64,000 nt of DNA from Entonaema liquescens (GCA_902805475.1 CADCSX010000001.1:2108001-2172000), one strand, 5' to 3'. Numbered from the stretch's first letter, positions 23,489 through 35,218 are shown. Made by a program: numbers and translations. The notes: generated by a model not told the origin, from the sequence alone.

Positions 23489-24208
23489 ATGCTTCTCGAC
23501 GAGGATCCCGCTACCGTAAGGAATTCCACTCTTAATCGATCTCATGCTCAGGTTACTAACACCTTGTAGCTCATCCACCATACAATCAACAATTTCAACA
23601 TTGGTCCAGACAAACTCGCCGTTTCGCGCATCGGCGACTCATTATCCACATTAAAACAAGCACGGGAACTCCGAATTAAAGAAGCCGAATCGTCTTTGAA
23701 GAGTATGATCCTACTATTATCTAATTATATAGTTTGGCTTTATATTAACATAAACAAAATAGAACTCGGCCGTTCCCTTAATACCCTTCAAGCACAGCAT
23801 GAAGAACTCACATCAACACACTCCTCAGCCGCACATGCATCCGAGATCTCGCGCCTCGACACACAAAAGTTCCGCATCGCGAAGGCCGTCTCCGATTTAG
23901 AGATGGAAGCAGAGCGTCTATCGTCGCAGCAGGCCGATCTAGCAGCTCGTTTACAAGAGCTTGAACTACAAGGACTAGAAGGATCACCCGAAGAGGCGGC
24001 AAAGAGAAGGGACCCAGTCGACGATGAGGTGTTGCTGCGCTTAAAGGTATATCGAAGCCTAGGCATCGATTTGGAACGGGACGAGAAGGACGGCGAATTC
24101 TCCAGGACCATTGTGCGTAACGATCGCAAGGGTGATGTTCATGTTATAAATATGGACAAGAAGTTCTCGCGCTTCTTCTACGCCAATTATTTTTGGCAAA
24201 CGCTTTAA
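23489..24208 (+). CDS. SPC24: Kinetochore protein Spc24 (201 aa)
   Basis: Three exons: 23489-23515, 23570-23702, 23763-24208 (606 nt). The protein begins MLLDEDPATLIHHTINNFNI, as fungal Spc24 proteins do. It has a coiled coil over roughly residues 45-135 (ARELRIKEAESS, LGRSLNTLQAQHEEL, AVSDLEMEAERLSSQQADL). The C-terminal globular domain (VLLRLKVYRSLGIDLE ... INMDKKFSRFFYANYFWQTL) matches the RWD-like head. Spc24 pairs with Spc25 in the Ndc80 complex, which links centromeric CCAN proteins to spindle microtubules. Length is normal for the family. The gene converges on the membrane-protein gene downstream and diverges from FIS1. Confidence 0.95.
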
Positions 24209-24601
24209 GACCGTGACCTCGGCAGAGTTACCGACGGAGGGGTGTTTATGCGGGATGAGCTTTATGAAGGTTAATTGTATGGTGTTAGGCGTTTTCATCG
24301 TTGGAATACCACTGTTTATATCGAGTTTTATACACATATCAATTCATTTATAAAACATGTTTTGAGGTGTAATACAAACCAACGCCCAATCCTATTTTTG
24401 CCCAGTGATCGAGATCAAACCCCGTTGTCCCTGACTTTTGACCTTTGTGACAGTATCCCCTGATTCTCCCAGGCATGAATAACTTTACAGAACGCCAGCC
24501 CTCTCTATCCAATAGGATCGTCTTCACACAAACGAATTATATCTGGCAAATGCCTTTATTAGACTCTCGGGCGCATTTTACCCTTTCTCTTCCTTCTTTC
24601 G
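24209..24601. other. Convergent 3' intergenic region
   Basis: 393 bp between two convergent stop codons; no gene, presumably both 3' untranslated regions. Confidence 0.6.
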
Positions 24602-25342
24602 TTAGCACCGACCAATTCTGGCATGCTTTCCTTCTACCCTGGGGAAATATTCGTCGTCGTCAAGCTTGGTAAAACTACGTGGCCTGCCACTTGTTGGTGT
24701 TCTTGACCTGGAGCTATTGGGCGATGGATATATTCTTAGTCCTTCCGGACTATACATCGTCGACGCATTCGCACCCTTCATGCTAAGACCTAGCCCGCCG
24801 TTACCTGATAGCACGGCGCCCCCGCTTTGTGATCTGAAATGATGGCGACGGTCTGGAAGTTCGAGCCGTGAATTGAGACTGTACCACTGCTGGTCGTCCG
24901 CGGCATCTGCGTCGACATCCACGTTTTCTAATCTCCATCCGCCGACACCCTCAAAGTCCCTCTCAAATCCGGCAGTAGGGGTCAGAGCAAGATTCTCAAA
25001 GCCACCGTTAGGTGTGGTAGAGCCGCTACTGAAGCTGCCTTGTATCTTACTGCGTCGGCGCCGATGCCGAGCCTCGGGCGAAGACGGTGGGGAGGATTCT
25101 GACGAGTGTGGCGGAGTACCTGATGGAGTCCGCCGATGTGCCATGTATCGAGTGTGAGCAGCATGACCAACCAACACATAGCGCAATGTCTCGAGTCCGA
25201 CATCAAAATACACGAGGAATAAACGCAGGAACAAGACCATAAATGCTAATATGGTCGTGAAGCCGGCGCAAAGGGCAAGCGGAAGGGCAACGAAGAAGAG
25301 GAATGGAAAAATGAAGAGTTGTAATGGACTAAAAACCGCCAT
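24602..25342 (-). CDS. Small membrane protein, conserved-hypothetical type (246 aa)
   Basis: Single exon from the ATG at 25342. The first 60 residues are strongly hydrophobic, with two likely membrane helices (LQLFIFPFLFFVALPLALC and AFMVLFLRLFLVYFDVG). A soluble Ser/Pro/Arg-rich tail follows, with HSSESSPPSSPEARHRRRRS near residue 80-100 and a closing segment of Ser/Arg and acidic residues (FTKLDDDEYFPRVEG). I do not recognise a functional family; the layout suggests an ER or other endomembrane protein with a phosphorylatable cytosolic tail (inference). Its promoter side faces the RIP-mutated transposon, which starts about 370 bp upstream. Confidence 0.75.
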   Translation of the reverse strand: MAVFSPLQLFIFPFLFFVALPLALCAGFTTILAFMVLFLRLFLVYFDVGLETLRYVLVGHAAHTRYMAHRRTPSGTPPHSSESSPPSSPEARHRRRRSKIQGSFSSGSTTPNGGFENLALTPTAGFERDFEGVGGWRLENVDVDADAADDQQWYSLNSRLELPDRRHHFRSQSGGAVLSGNGGLGLSMKGANASTMYSPEGLRIYPSPNSSRSRTPTSGRPRSFTKLDDDEYFPRVEGKHARIGRC

Positions 25343-25712
25343 TATAATATCTTAGCAGCTGTATTCGGCGGGATTGTCCGCGTGACTGTAGTAATAATTG
25401 GCAAGCCGAAGAATCTATCGGATCACATTGTTGTTGCGATTTGGGGCAGGCCAAATATGTCTTAGATGGAATGGGCTATCTATTAGCGTTGGGGGCGAAC
25501 TAGAAAACCTGATAGGAAAAGAGAAGAGAAGGATCAAGATGAGTGCCGGCGGAGGGTAACACAGATGAGGAGAATGGGGGAGAAATGGAGAATATGTAAT
25601 AAGACATGAAGAAACTTAAGACTAAGACACTCTATTCGAATGTAGCCTCGATCATGAGAGGGTGTGGTGTAGCAAACTTTCGATTCTAAGCTACCCACAG
25701 TGACTATGTAAA
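25343..25712. promoter_or_regulatory. Upstream region of the membrane-protein gene, ending in the target-site duplication
   Basis: Normal base composition with no sign of the C-to-T decay seen a few bases further on. The last five bases, GTAAA at 25708-25712, are the left copy of the transposon target-site duplication. Confidence 0.6.
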
Positions 25713-25882
25713 TGAGGGAATCCGATAGTTGTATTGGTTGGTTGTAGAATTGAGCTATGTAATATAGGTTATGGGGACTTCCATAATAGTATAGTGGCCC
25801 ATATATTAGCGCAAAATTAAATTAATTTTAGGGTATATGTAGAGTTTTTCTTATAAAGCTTACGGGTAATTATATTTCCATA
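25713..25882. repeat. Left LTR (170 bp)
   Basis: Begins TGAGGGAATCC and ends CCATA. It aligns without gaps to the right LTR; by my hand alignment about 49 of 170 positions differ, all G/A or C/T. The outer 100 bases keep many G residues that are A in the right copy. Confidence 0.92.
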
Positions 25883-28800
25883 CGCCTTTTAATTAAAATC
25901 GTAAAGTTATTTTTAATTTTTTATTTTTAATAATTATATAAATTTATGGTATTTTTTTTTATTTAATAATTTTATAAAACCATTTATTAAGTTTTTTTTA
26001 TTATTAATTTTTTTTATTATAACGTAATTGTTTTTAATTTTTTATTTTATATAATAATAATTTTTTTTTATATGTTTTTTTTAATAATTTATTACCGTTT
26101 TTTTTATTTATATAATCATTATAATATTATTATATAATAATATAATTAATTTTAAAAATATAAATTTTAATTTTTTTAAAAAATTACATATTTACGCCGC
26201 GTTTATTATTATTAAAATTAATATAATATATTTGGCTTTTTTTAAGTTTTTTATAATAATTAATTATAATTTAAATAATTATAATATAAACGCATTAATT
26301 AAAAAAAATATATATTTAATTATAAATTTATTAATAATTAAATTTAAAACGTAATTATTATCGACCGCACCGTGTAATTTTAATTTATTATAAATATAAT
26401 ATAAATGGTTTTTATTAAACATTTAATATTATATATATTTTTTTATTAAATTTTTTAAATATTTTATTATTTTTTTAATTTTTATAAAATATTTAAAAAA
26501 AAAATTATTTATAAAATAAATTTATATAAACGTTACGAAATTAATGTTAAGTTTTGTAACGTACGTAAAGAAATTGGTTTTATTAATAAATAAAATATAT
26601 TTAAATATTTTAATAATATTAATTTATTATTTATTAAAATTTTTCGGTAATAAATTTTTTTACTTTTTTAAATCGAATAAAGTTAAAATTAATTTGCTTT
26701 TATTAAATATTATAAATTATAAAGTTTTTTTAATATATTATTATTAATTAAAACGTATGTTTTTAATAAATGATAATTATATAATTTATATTTCGAAATA
26801 TTAATTAACGTTTTTAAAATCCGTAATAAATATATTTTTACGAAATTATTAAGTTAAATTTTTTAATTGTTTAAAGTTTAAATTAAATATAATAAAATTA
26901 TTAATATAAAAAATTATTAAATTTTTTATTTCGTTATTTATATAAATAATATTGTTAACCGTAAATAATTTATATTTTAATTTCTTAAATATATAACGTA
27001 TTTTCTTTTACTATATAACTTCGGATTATTTTAATTTATATAATAAATTTATTAATTAAATAATTGCTTTTTTGAAATATTCGTATAAATTTTTTTTTTT
27101 TAAATATTTATTAAAATATTTTTTTAATAATAAGAAAAAAAATATAAAAATGTTTTTTCGTAAATTTTTATTAAAATAAGTAGTTATAAAGTTAATTTAT
27201 AATATATAAAACTTTAAATTAATAATTAACATTATTAAAATGCGTTATAAAACGGTTTTAACCGTTATAATTATTATTTTATTATAATTAATATTTTTTC
27301 ATTACGTAAATTTTTAAACGTAAATATGTATTTTAAATTTATTTAAAAATTTTATTAATAAAAACTTTTTTTTTAATATTTATTTAAAATTTATTTAATA
27401 ATTATAAAAAGTTTTTTTTAATTAAATAAATTTAAACGTACTTTATTTAAAGGTTTTTTATATTTTTATAAAAATAGTTTTAAATTATTATTTTTATTTA
27501 TTTTTTATTATTATTTTTTTTAATATAAATTCATTTATATTAATTTAAAATAATTTATTCGTATATATAAAATAAATTAAATATTTTTAATTTAAATTAT
27601 TTATTTACGTTAATTTTAAACTTTATAATAAATTATTTACAATTTACATATTAAAATAAATAATAGTTTTTATATTATTATTATTTAATACGTTTTTTTA
27701 ATTAAAAATTATTATAAAAAAATCATTTATTTCATTTAATATTTTGTAAATATATAATTTAAGTATAAATTTTTTAAATTTCCCGCATTTATATTTAACT
27801 TAATTTAATTTATTATTTATTATATTTTCGTTAATAATATTATTATTTTTATTTTTTACATTTATTTTCGGCATTTTTACAATTTTCTTATATTAAAAAC
27901 ACTTTTATATATAATTTAATAATAATTTTATAACGTTTTTCGAATTTAAGATTATATCGTCATTTTTAATATATTCATAAAAAATAATATATAATATTAT
28001 AAAAAACTTTTTTTTTTAACTAATTATATTATAAAATTATATTATTTAACATATTTTAAAAAAATAACTTTAATGTTTTTAATATTTAATTTTTTAATTA
28101 TTATAATTTAATAATTTAAATTAATATAAGTTATATAATAATTTTTAAATATTTAAAAATAAACATTATTAAATTTATAATTTTTTTTAAATTTTAAATT
28201 TATTTTATAACTTTTTATAAACATAATACTTTTTTTTATTAATACATTTATCTTATTTAAAACGTAAATTACTATTCCAAATATATAATTTTAAAAATAA
28301 ATAAATATTTTTATTTTAATATATATAACGTATATTTTATTTTATAAAAAATATATATTTTTTTTTATTACATTATTTTAATATTAATTATAAAATAACA
28401 ATTATATTAAATTAATGTTTTTATTATAATAAAAAACTTTTAATTAATTTATTTTAAATTTTTATCCGCCATTAATTCGTAAAATTTTAATTTATTTTCG
28501 TAAATTATTATTTTAATTAAATAAAACTTAAAATATCTTATATAATTAAGTTAAATATTTTATTAAAATTATAATTATTTTATTTTTAATTTTATATATT
28601 ATAAATTATTACTATAAACTTTTATTATTTATAATTATTATAAAATATTTATTTTTTTTAATTAAAATAAATTATAATATTTTTAAATTATATTACGTTA
28701 TTTTTTCCGAATATAAAGCTTATTTTTAAGATTTTTTTAAAGATATTTTCGTAATTTTTATTTAATTATAAATAAAATAAAATAAGTTTTTAATTATTTT

Positions 28801-31298
28801 TTTATTAATATTTATATTTATAAATTTATTAATAATTTATTTTAATTTATTTATATTAAAATAATATAATTTTTAATATTATAAAATTAATTTATTTTTT
28901 ATTTTATTAATAAATTTTAATGACGTTTTAAATGCGTTTAATATTTTTAAATGATTTTGATTATTAATATTTATATTTTTTTTTAATATATATTTTTATT
29001 ATTAAAACGGTATAAATTTTAATTTTAATTTATTATATTATTATAAATAAAATTTTTATTTATAAATATTTATAATTATAAAAATTATTTTATTAACGTT
29101 ATATATATAATGATTATTTATTTAATTATTTATTTAATATAAAAACTTTTTTAAAAAAATTTTAATAAAGAAATTTTAAATTAAGAAAATATATTTTAAT
29201 ATTATTATTATAACGTTTTTATTTGGTTTTTATAATAAATATTTTATTATCTTTATTTTCGTTATTAATATAAATTTATTTTTGGTATTTATAATATAAT
29301 TTTTGTTTAAAATATTAATTATTATATTTTCTTCGAAATTATTTTTAATATTTATAATATATACGTTCGCGTTTATATTTAAAAAAATCTTTCCAATACG
29401 TATAATATATATAATGATAATTCATTTTAATAATGTTTTTAAACGCGTAAAAAAGCTTTAGTTTAAAGTTTTTTAAAATTTAAAATTTATAATTTAAGTT
29501 TTATTAAAAACGTTTTTCATTATATATTTTAATAATTATTATTATAACTTTTTTATCTATTATTATTATAAAAATACCATTATTTATATTTATATATTAA
29601 TTTAATTTTATTAATAATTACAATATATAATTTATTTAATAATTATAATTATAATTTTAATTTTTGGTTTTTTTATTTTTTAAATAATTTTTTTTATAAT
29701 AACCGTATTCGCCGTATTTAAAGTATAATAACCCTTTTTTTTTATTTTAATTTAATTTATTTTTTAAATATTTTAATTTTATAAATTTATTTTTCGTATT
29801 TTTACAAATATTATAAATTAAATTATTGGTTTTTTAATTAAATTTTTTATATTAAAATTTGTTAACGAAATTATTAATAATTTTTATAAAAATTTATTTG
29901 TAAAATCGGATAATTTTTTATATAATTTTTACTTAATTTTTAATTTTTTTATTATAATTAATTAAAAATATAATAATTTATTATTTATTATTAAGTTTTA
30001 TTTTTAATTTTTATATAATTTATATAGTTTATTACCATTTAAAATTATATTAAATAAAGTTTTTACTATTATATTTTTTATTTAAAAATTTATTTTAAAA
30101 TTTTTTTTAATAAATTTTATTTATTAAAATATATATATAATTAAACATTTATAATATTTTTGTATTTTTTCATATATTAATAATTAAATTTAATAAATTA
30201 TAATAATATATTTTTATAATAATTTTAACCATTTTTAATTTATTTATATTTATAAATTTTATTTTTTTAATATATTTAATTTTTTTAAATGTTAATATAA
30301 TTATTTTTTTATATATTTATTAATTTTTTTAATTTTTTAAATAATTATTTTTATTAATTAAAAAGTTAAAATATTTTTATTTCAATTTAATATTATAATT
30401 AATTAATTTCGATGACGTTTTTTTTACTTTTAATTTTTTAATTATTTTAAATTTTTTCTTTTATTTTTTTCGGTTATAAAAGGTATTTAAGTTATTATTT
30501 GATTTTAAGTTATTATTTAACAAATTTGACAATTTTAAACTTGATAAATTTAAATTTAATGAATTTAATGATTCGTTATTAAATTTATTATTTATTAATT
30601 ATTTGTTAAAAATAACTTTAAACGTTTTATTTTTTAATTTTTTAAAGTGTTTTTTTTATTTATCGTTAAAGTTATTTTTTTCTTTAATTATTAATTAAAT
30701 TTTACTTTTAAATATTAATTTTTAAATTTTTTATAAGTTAAAAAATTAAAATAAATTCGAAACAATTATATTTAATAAAATTTCCGAAAATTGTTTTAAT
30801 TATATATTTAAAATTAATTTATTATTAAAGGTTTAAATAAACATTAACGTTAAATTAACTTTTCGAGTGTTTATTATATATTTTTTATTTTTTAAACGTT
30901 TTATAATTAATTTTACAATAATTAAAATTTATATTATCGTAGTTTTTAATACATTTATTTGGTTTTTTAAATTTTATATTAAATTTATTTATTTTTTTTC
31001 ATTTATTTTTATTTCGATTATTTCTCGAATAAAATAATTTATTATTATTTTTTATTTATTATTTACTTTTTATAATTTTTATATTATTATTTTTTAATTA
31101 TTAATTATATATTAATTAAATAAATTTATTAAATTAACTATTTTTACTTTATTTTCGTAAATTTTATGTTTTTAAAATTTAATTATTAAAATTTATATAT
31201 TTTCGTTTAATGTATAAAATTTTCCGTTTTTAATTTTAAATTAATAATATTATTATAATTTAATTTATTTTTTTATAATTAACGTAAAAATGTTATTA

Positions 31299-31468
31299 TA
31301 AAAAAATCTAATAATTATATTAATTAATTATAAAATTAAATTATATAATATAAGTTATAGAAATTTCTATAATAATATAATAGCTTATATATTAACGCAA
31401 AATTAGATTAACCTTAAGATACATGCAAAATTTTCCTTATAAAGCCCACAAGCAACCATATCCCCATA
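31299..31468. repeat. Right LTR (170 bp)
   Basis: Begins TAAAAAAATCT (aligned with TGAGGGAATCC of the left copy) and ends CCATA, immediately followed by GTAAA. Exactly the same length as the left LTR. In the inner part it keeps C where the left copy has T. Confidence 0.92.
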
Positions 31469-31473
31469 GTAAA

Positions 31474-32642
31474 ATTATAAAGTTATAACGGCGAGCGGCC
31501 GGGTGGTTTTCACATGCCGAAGACACCCGTAGTAAAAGACTGCCCGCGCAGTTAAAGTGTGTTTTAGTAAGGTACTTGAATACTTCCGTCAGCAAATCCT
31601 TTATCAAAGAGTCCCTCTTTAAATACATGTACCTTAAATCCGCCAGTGGAATTCTTCAATTGCTGCAAAGACGGGTGGAACATCTGATAATTGATAATAT
31701 TACTTACCTAACCATAGCACCCACTAACATGTATAATACTGGGGGATGCCACCGGCGAAGCACTATGTATATTTGCATGACTCTATAAATACGTTTATAA
31801 TGCATTGTTTTGTCTAATTGATAAGGCGAAGGCTGAATTCCCTCCAATTATGATAAATGCCTAGGCAATCGATCGGCACTAATCCACGATATCTTTCCGC
31901 TAAAATCCCCATTCCGCCCCGACTTTACGGAGCTGTGGATACCTAGGGACTACCTATGCACGTCGTACATTAACATATGCGTGCGATACCCTACCCATAG
32001 GAGGAGTAAGGCGGCGATCTTATCTGACGTCACGAGACCCGAATAGAACCCCTCACATGCTATAGGTAACTAGTAATTTATCAATTGAATCTACGTATGC
32101 ACTACACTCATTGGTGAATGCCAATATTCTCGAGGCCAAGGTAAAGAGGCACAAAAAGTTACCTGAGCAATCGTACCAGATCGACCCAGACCTGCACGAA
32201 AATCGTATATCGAATCATCCTTTTTTTCATCCGTGTGCTACGTTTCTAGATGGTACCCTGCGTATCTTTGCATGTGAGTCACAACTACCTACAAGCCAAG
32301 CTGCTTGCTACTCGATTTATGTCTTATCATGAAGAGCCATGCCCTTGGAGCTGCTAACTTAGATTTAGGTTTAGGCCTAGTTACTACAAAAATAGCGAAG
32401 TTACTAACTGGTTGGCTTGAAGTTTAAAGAGTAGACTGCCTGATACTCGAATATCAATATTCAGCCTGACTGTTCGAAGGTGCAAATATTGTTGGTTTAG
32501 ACAAAATTCGGGCACCATTCTGGCCTAGGCTACGATATTGCACTTCAGTAGGAGATCGCCTAACCGCGATTGCATGATATAGTTTTACTTTCTCGAGCAC
32601 GACCTAGAAAACATTGGATAATTCCTTGGGGGTTGTCGAAGG
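31474..32642. other. Intergenic between transposon and TatD gene
   Basis: No gene seen. Composition returns to normal within a few bases of the duplication (a GC-rich stretch lies at about 31488-31505). A palindrome TGCCTAGGCA lies near 31858. Otherwise nothing to report. Confidence 0.6.
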
Positions 32643-33923
32643 ATGTGTCAACATTCAGGCGGGGAAGAACCATCCGCTGCTTTGGAACCACCAGGGCACG
32701 ATGGACCGGGTGTGTCTGAACCTTTCCCTTGGGACGTTGGAGTATTCGACGCCCACTGTCATCCAACCGACACAATGACGTCGATAGCAAGTATACCGAA
32801 CATGAAGGCACGTGTCTTGACCGTCATGTCTACACGAGCCCAGGACCAAGAACTCGTGGCCGACGTAGCCTCTAAACATGGTATTCAAGATCCCGATTCG
32901 TTTGCTACATCGTCTTCTCCTGCAGAGGGCTACTTAGTTCCTTGTTTTGGTTGGCATCCATGGTTTTCCTACCAATTCTACGACGACCTTTCTACTAGCC
33001 CAAGCTATGATGGGACATCATCTGGTAAAATCTCACACTACGATAAAGTGTTAACTCCGTCACCTTCATCGAAAGATGTATCCTTTAGCGAGGGTCTTCC
33101 AGAACCGCGGCCACTTTCCGAATTTCTAAAGGAGACCAAGTCTCGTCTGGAACGATATCCTTTCGCTCTCGTTGGCGAAGTCGGCTTAGACAAAGCATTT
33201 CGGCTTCCCCAAAGTTGGACTTCAACCCATGAAGCTCAGCGTGATGCCGGACTCACGCCCGGTGGCCGCGAAGGCAGAACACTCAGTCCTTACCGAGTAC
33301 AAATAACACACCAGGCTGCGATCCTTCAAGCCCAATTGCGACTCGCGGGAGAGATGGGTCGCGCTGTCAGTGTTCACGGAGTCCAGGCTCATGGTGTGGT
33401 ATATGACACCATAGCTAAACTCTGGAAAGGATACGAAAAACCAGTAACATCGAGAAGAGAGAGGAAACAAATTGCTGAAGGGGCAGAGGACTTCTCTAGT
33501 TCATCTTCGGACGAAGATGAGGAGTATACCACCTTTACTTACCGACGGAAAGAAAAGGAAGCGAAATCGGGTCGCAGCAAGCCGGGGCCGAAGCCGTACC
33601 CCCCACGGATTTGTATGCATTCTTTTAGTGGCCCAGTTGACGTTGTTAGGCAATATCTTCATCCATCGGTACCAGCAAAAGTCTTCTTCTCCTTTTCAAT
33701 TGTGATAAATTGGAGCACAGGGGGTGGAGACAAGGCCGAGGAGGCAATCCGCGCGATTCCTGATGATCGTATATTGGTTGAGAGTGATTTACACACGGCA
33801 GGTGAACAGATGGACAGGTATCTAGAGGAAGTCTGCAGGAAGATATGCGAAATCAAGGGATGGGAATTACGCGAAGGGCTTGAAAAGCTGGGTAGGAATT
33901 GGAGAGAATTCGTCTTTGGTTAA
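32643..33923 (+). CDS. SCN1: TatD-family metal-dependent hydrolase, Scn1-like (426 aa)
   Basis: Single exon from the ATG at 32643. TatD/amidohydrolase-fold landmarks appear in order: FDAHCHPTD with the metal ligands His38 and His40; CFGWHPWFSYQF; VGEVGLDKAF (catalytic Glu); a conserved His region (VSVHGVQAHG); MHSFSGPVDVVRQYL; and ILVESDLHT (metal-binding Asp). The C-terminal helix reads WELREGLEKLGRNWREFVFG. An acidic Ser/Glu-rich insertion (SSSSSDEDEEYTTFTYRRKE) around residues 280-300 and a Ser-rich insertion near 130-150 are typical of fungal members. The family includes 3'-5' exonucleases and fission yeast Scn1, a partner of the APC/C subunit Cut9; the substrate here is not known. It lies 1.2 kb from the RIP-mutated element but shows no decay. 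Confidence 0.88.
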   Translation: MCQHSGGEEPSAALEPPGHDGPGVSEPFPWDVGVFDAHCHPTDTMTSIASIPNMKARVLTVMSTRAQDQELVADVASKHGIQDPDSFATSSSPAEGYLVPCFGWHPWFSYQFYDDLSTSPSYDGTSSGKISHYDKVLTPSPSSKDVSFSEGLPEPRPLSEFLKETKSRLERYPFALVGEVGLDKAFRLPQSWTSTHEAQRDAGLTPGGREGRTLSPYRVQITHQAAILQAQLRLAGEMGRAVSVHGVQAHGVVYDTIAKLWKGYEKPVTSRRERKQIAEGAEDFSSSSSDEDEEYTTFTYRRKEKEAKSGRSKPGPKPYPPRICMHSFSGPVDVVRQYLHPSVPAKVFFSFSIVINWSTGGGDKAEEAIRAIPDDRILVESDLHTAGEQMDRYLEEVCRKICEIKGWELREGLEKLGRNWREFVFG

Positions 33924-34070
33924 GGTCCATATCCAGAGAAGCTTCCTTGTGGTTCGTCTTATGTACCTAGATATAATTCGAGACCTGTAGCATAGAGCTG
34001 ACCATGACTTGTCATAATTTAGATGACTTTTATTCTTCGTGTCCGGAACATTACTTCTCGAACTGGCTCG

Positions 34071-34096
34071 AGTGTATTGTAGAAGTGTATTGTAGA
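34071..34096. repeat. 13-bp tandem duplication
   Basis: AGTGTATTGTAGA present twice in tandem, downstream of the TatD gene. Confidence 0.9.
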
Positions 34097-34410
34097 AGTG
34101 GGAGTTTAGCATCTGATTAGGTAGGAGTATGCGAGTAGGTCGAGGGTTGAATTAGGATATGGTGCATATATAAAAGTGGACTATACCAGGGTACGCACAG
34201 ATAAGCACAATTAGAGGCCCCCACTTTCATGTGCCTGACTGGCCTGTGACAGGTAATTGCACAAGAAAGTTAATTGCCGCAGGGAGCAGCACCTGCACCT
34301 TTCTAGAAGGCATTTCCCATTTGCTCTCTAAATCTTCCCTGATTTCCCGCTGATTCCTCGCATATCTTCCAGTCACAAACCTTTCGGACGCACCCACCGG
34401 TTCCTGTGTG

Positions 34411-34450
34411 CCCCAAATCAGCCCAAATCAGCCCAAAACAGCCCAAAATC
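34411..34450. repeat. 10-bp minisatellite, four copies
   Basis: Four units related to GCCCAAATCA in tandem; the third and fourth differ by one or two bases. Confidence 0.9.
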
Positions 34451-35218
34451 CATTGATTGCTACCTACGAAGTACAGAACTACAATACCCCCGAACGAAAC
34501 CTCGTTTTGTTTTATTTTATTTTTCTGATAGCCCGATGGGAACACAAGCATCCATCACTCTGACGCATATTCCATCCCACAGCTAAATCCTTGTTACGAC
34601 TGCATAGGGCCGTCCTGTCACAGCCTTTTCCCCCCTACCAAACCTTTATTAGTAGTTTATCTCTAGTTACGGACGCTTGGCTCCTCCAAGACCAGGCGTT
34701 AGAGCCTTCAATACGTCTGGCGTCTACCCAGTATTTGGTGTACGCAGTACGTACATATACCTGACCTCAAGTACATACGTACGATACGGGCAGTCTTTCC
34801 ATTCGCGCCTAGCATCCTGGCTACTGCTTCTGACAGCCTAGCTGGCCCACGCGGGAACTCGTGATATTCTCAGATTGGCGAATTGGCACTATCCCACGCC
34901 TATTACGCAGAACTTGTGGTCCCGCTCTTATTACCTGTCTTAGCTTTTGGCTCATCCTCATAACGAACCCTTGGCTCTCGTCTTAGACAATACTACGTAC
35001 GAGAGACGACGCTCGGAAAGACGTCTATTCGGGAAAGGAGTAACCTGGACTTAGCTGGCGTTAGCCCTTTTCTTACCCTACCTATACACACGGTACAGTC
35101 TGTTTTGGTACAATCATAGGTACATCAGAACTATTCGGGCCTACATCTATACCATTTCTCAAGGTATCTTTGAAAGGTTGTGCCAGTCTCTCGTCGATTA
35201 AGGTACAATACATAGGTT

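Larger units (their letters stand above)
25713..31468 (-). mobile_element. RIP-decayed LTR retrotransposon, 5,756 bp
   Basis: The island is bounded by two 170-bp direct repeats (25713-25882 and 31299-31468) and flanked by a perfect 5-bp duplication GTAAA (25708-25712 and 31469-31473), the classic structure of an integrated LTR element. The interior is extremely AT-rich and has no coding frame of meaningful length; no reverse transcriptase or integrase motif can be read. Strand is inferred. On the minus strand the LTR begins TATGG (from TGTGG) and ends CCCTCA; the base run inside the right LTR reads TAATAACA, which could be a mutated TGG-type primer-binding site; and AAAAGGCG precedes the left LTR like a polypurine tract. 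Size fits a Ty3 or Ty1 type element; which one cannot be told. Confidence 0.9.

Noticed and set aside
25758..25910. First guess for the left LTR, with a similar AAAGTTAT at both ends
   Set aside because: The AAAGTTAT match needs a gap and lies beyond the GTAAA duplication; extending the alignment outward with transitions gives equal 170-bp repeats and a perfect duplication.
26544..26747. Open frame inside the AT-rich island (Leu/Ile/Lys/Asn-rich)
   Set aside because: Arises by chance in RIP-mutated DNA with few G/C; not a gene.
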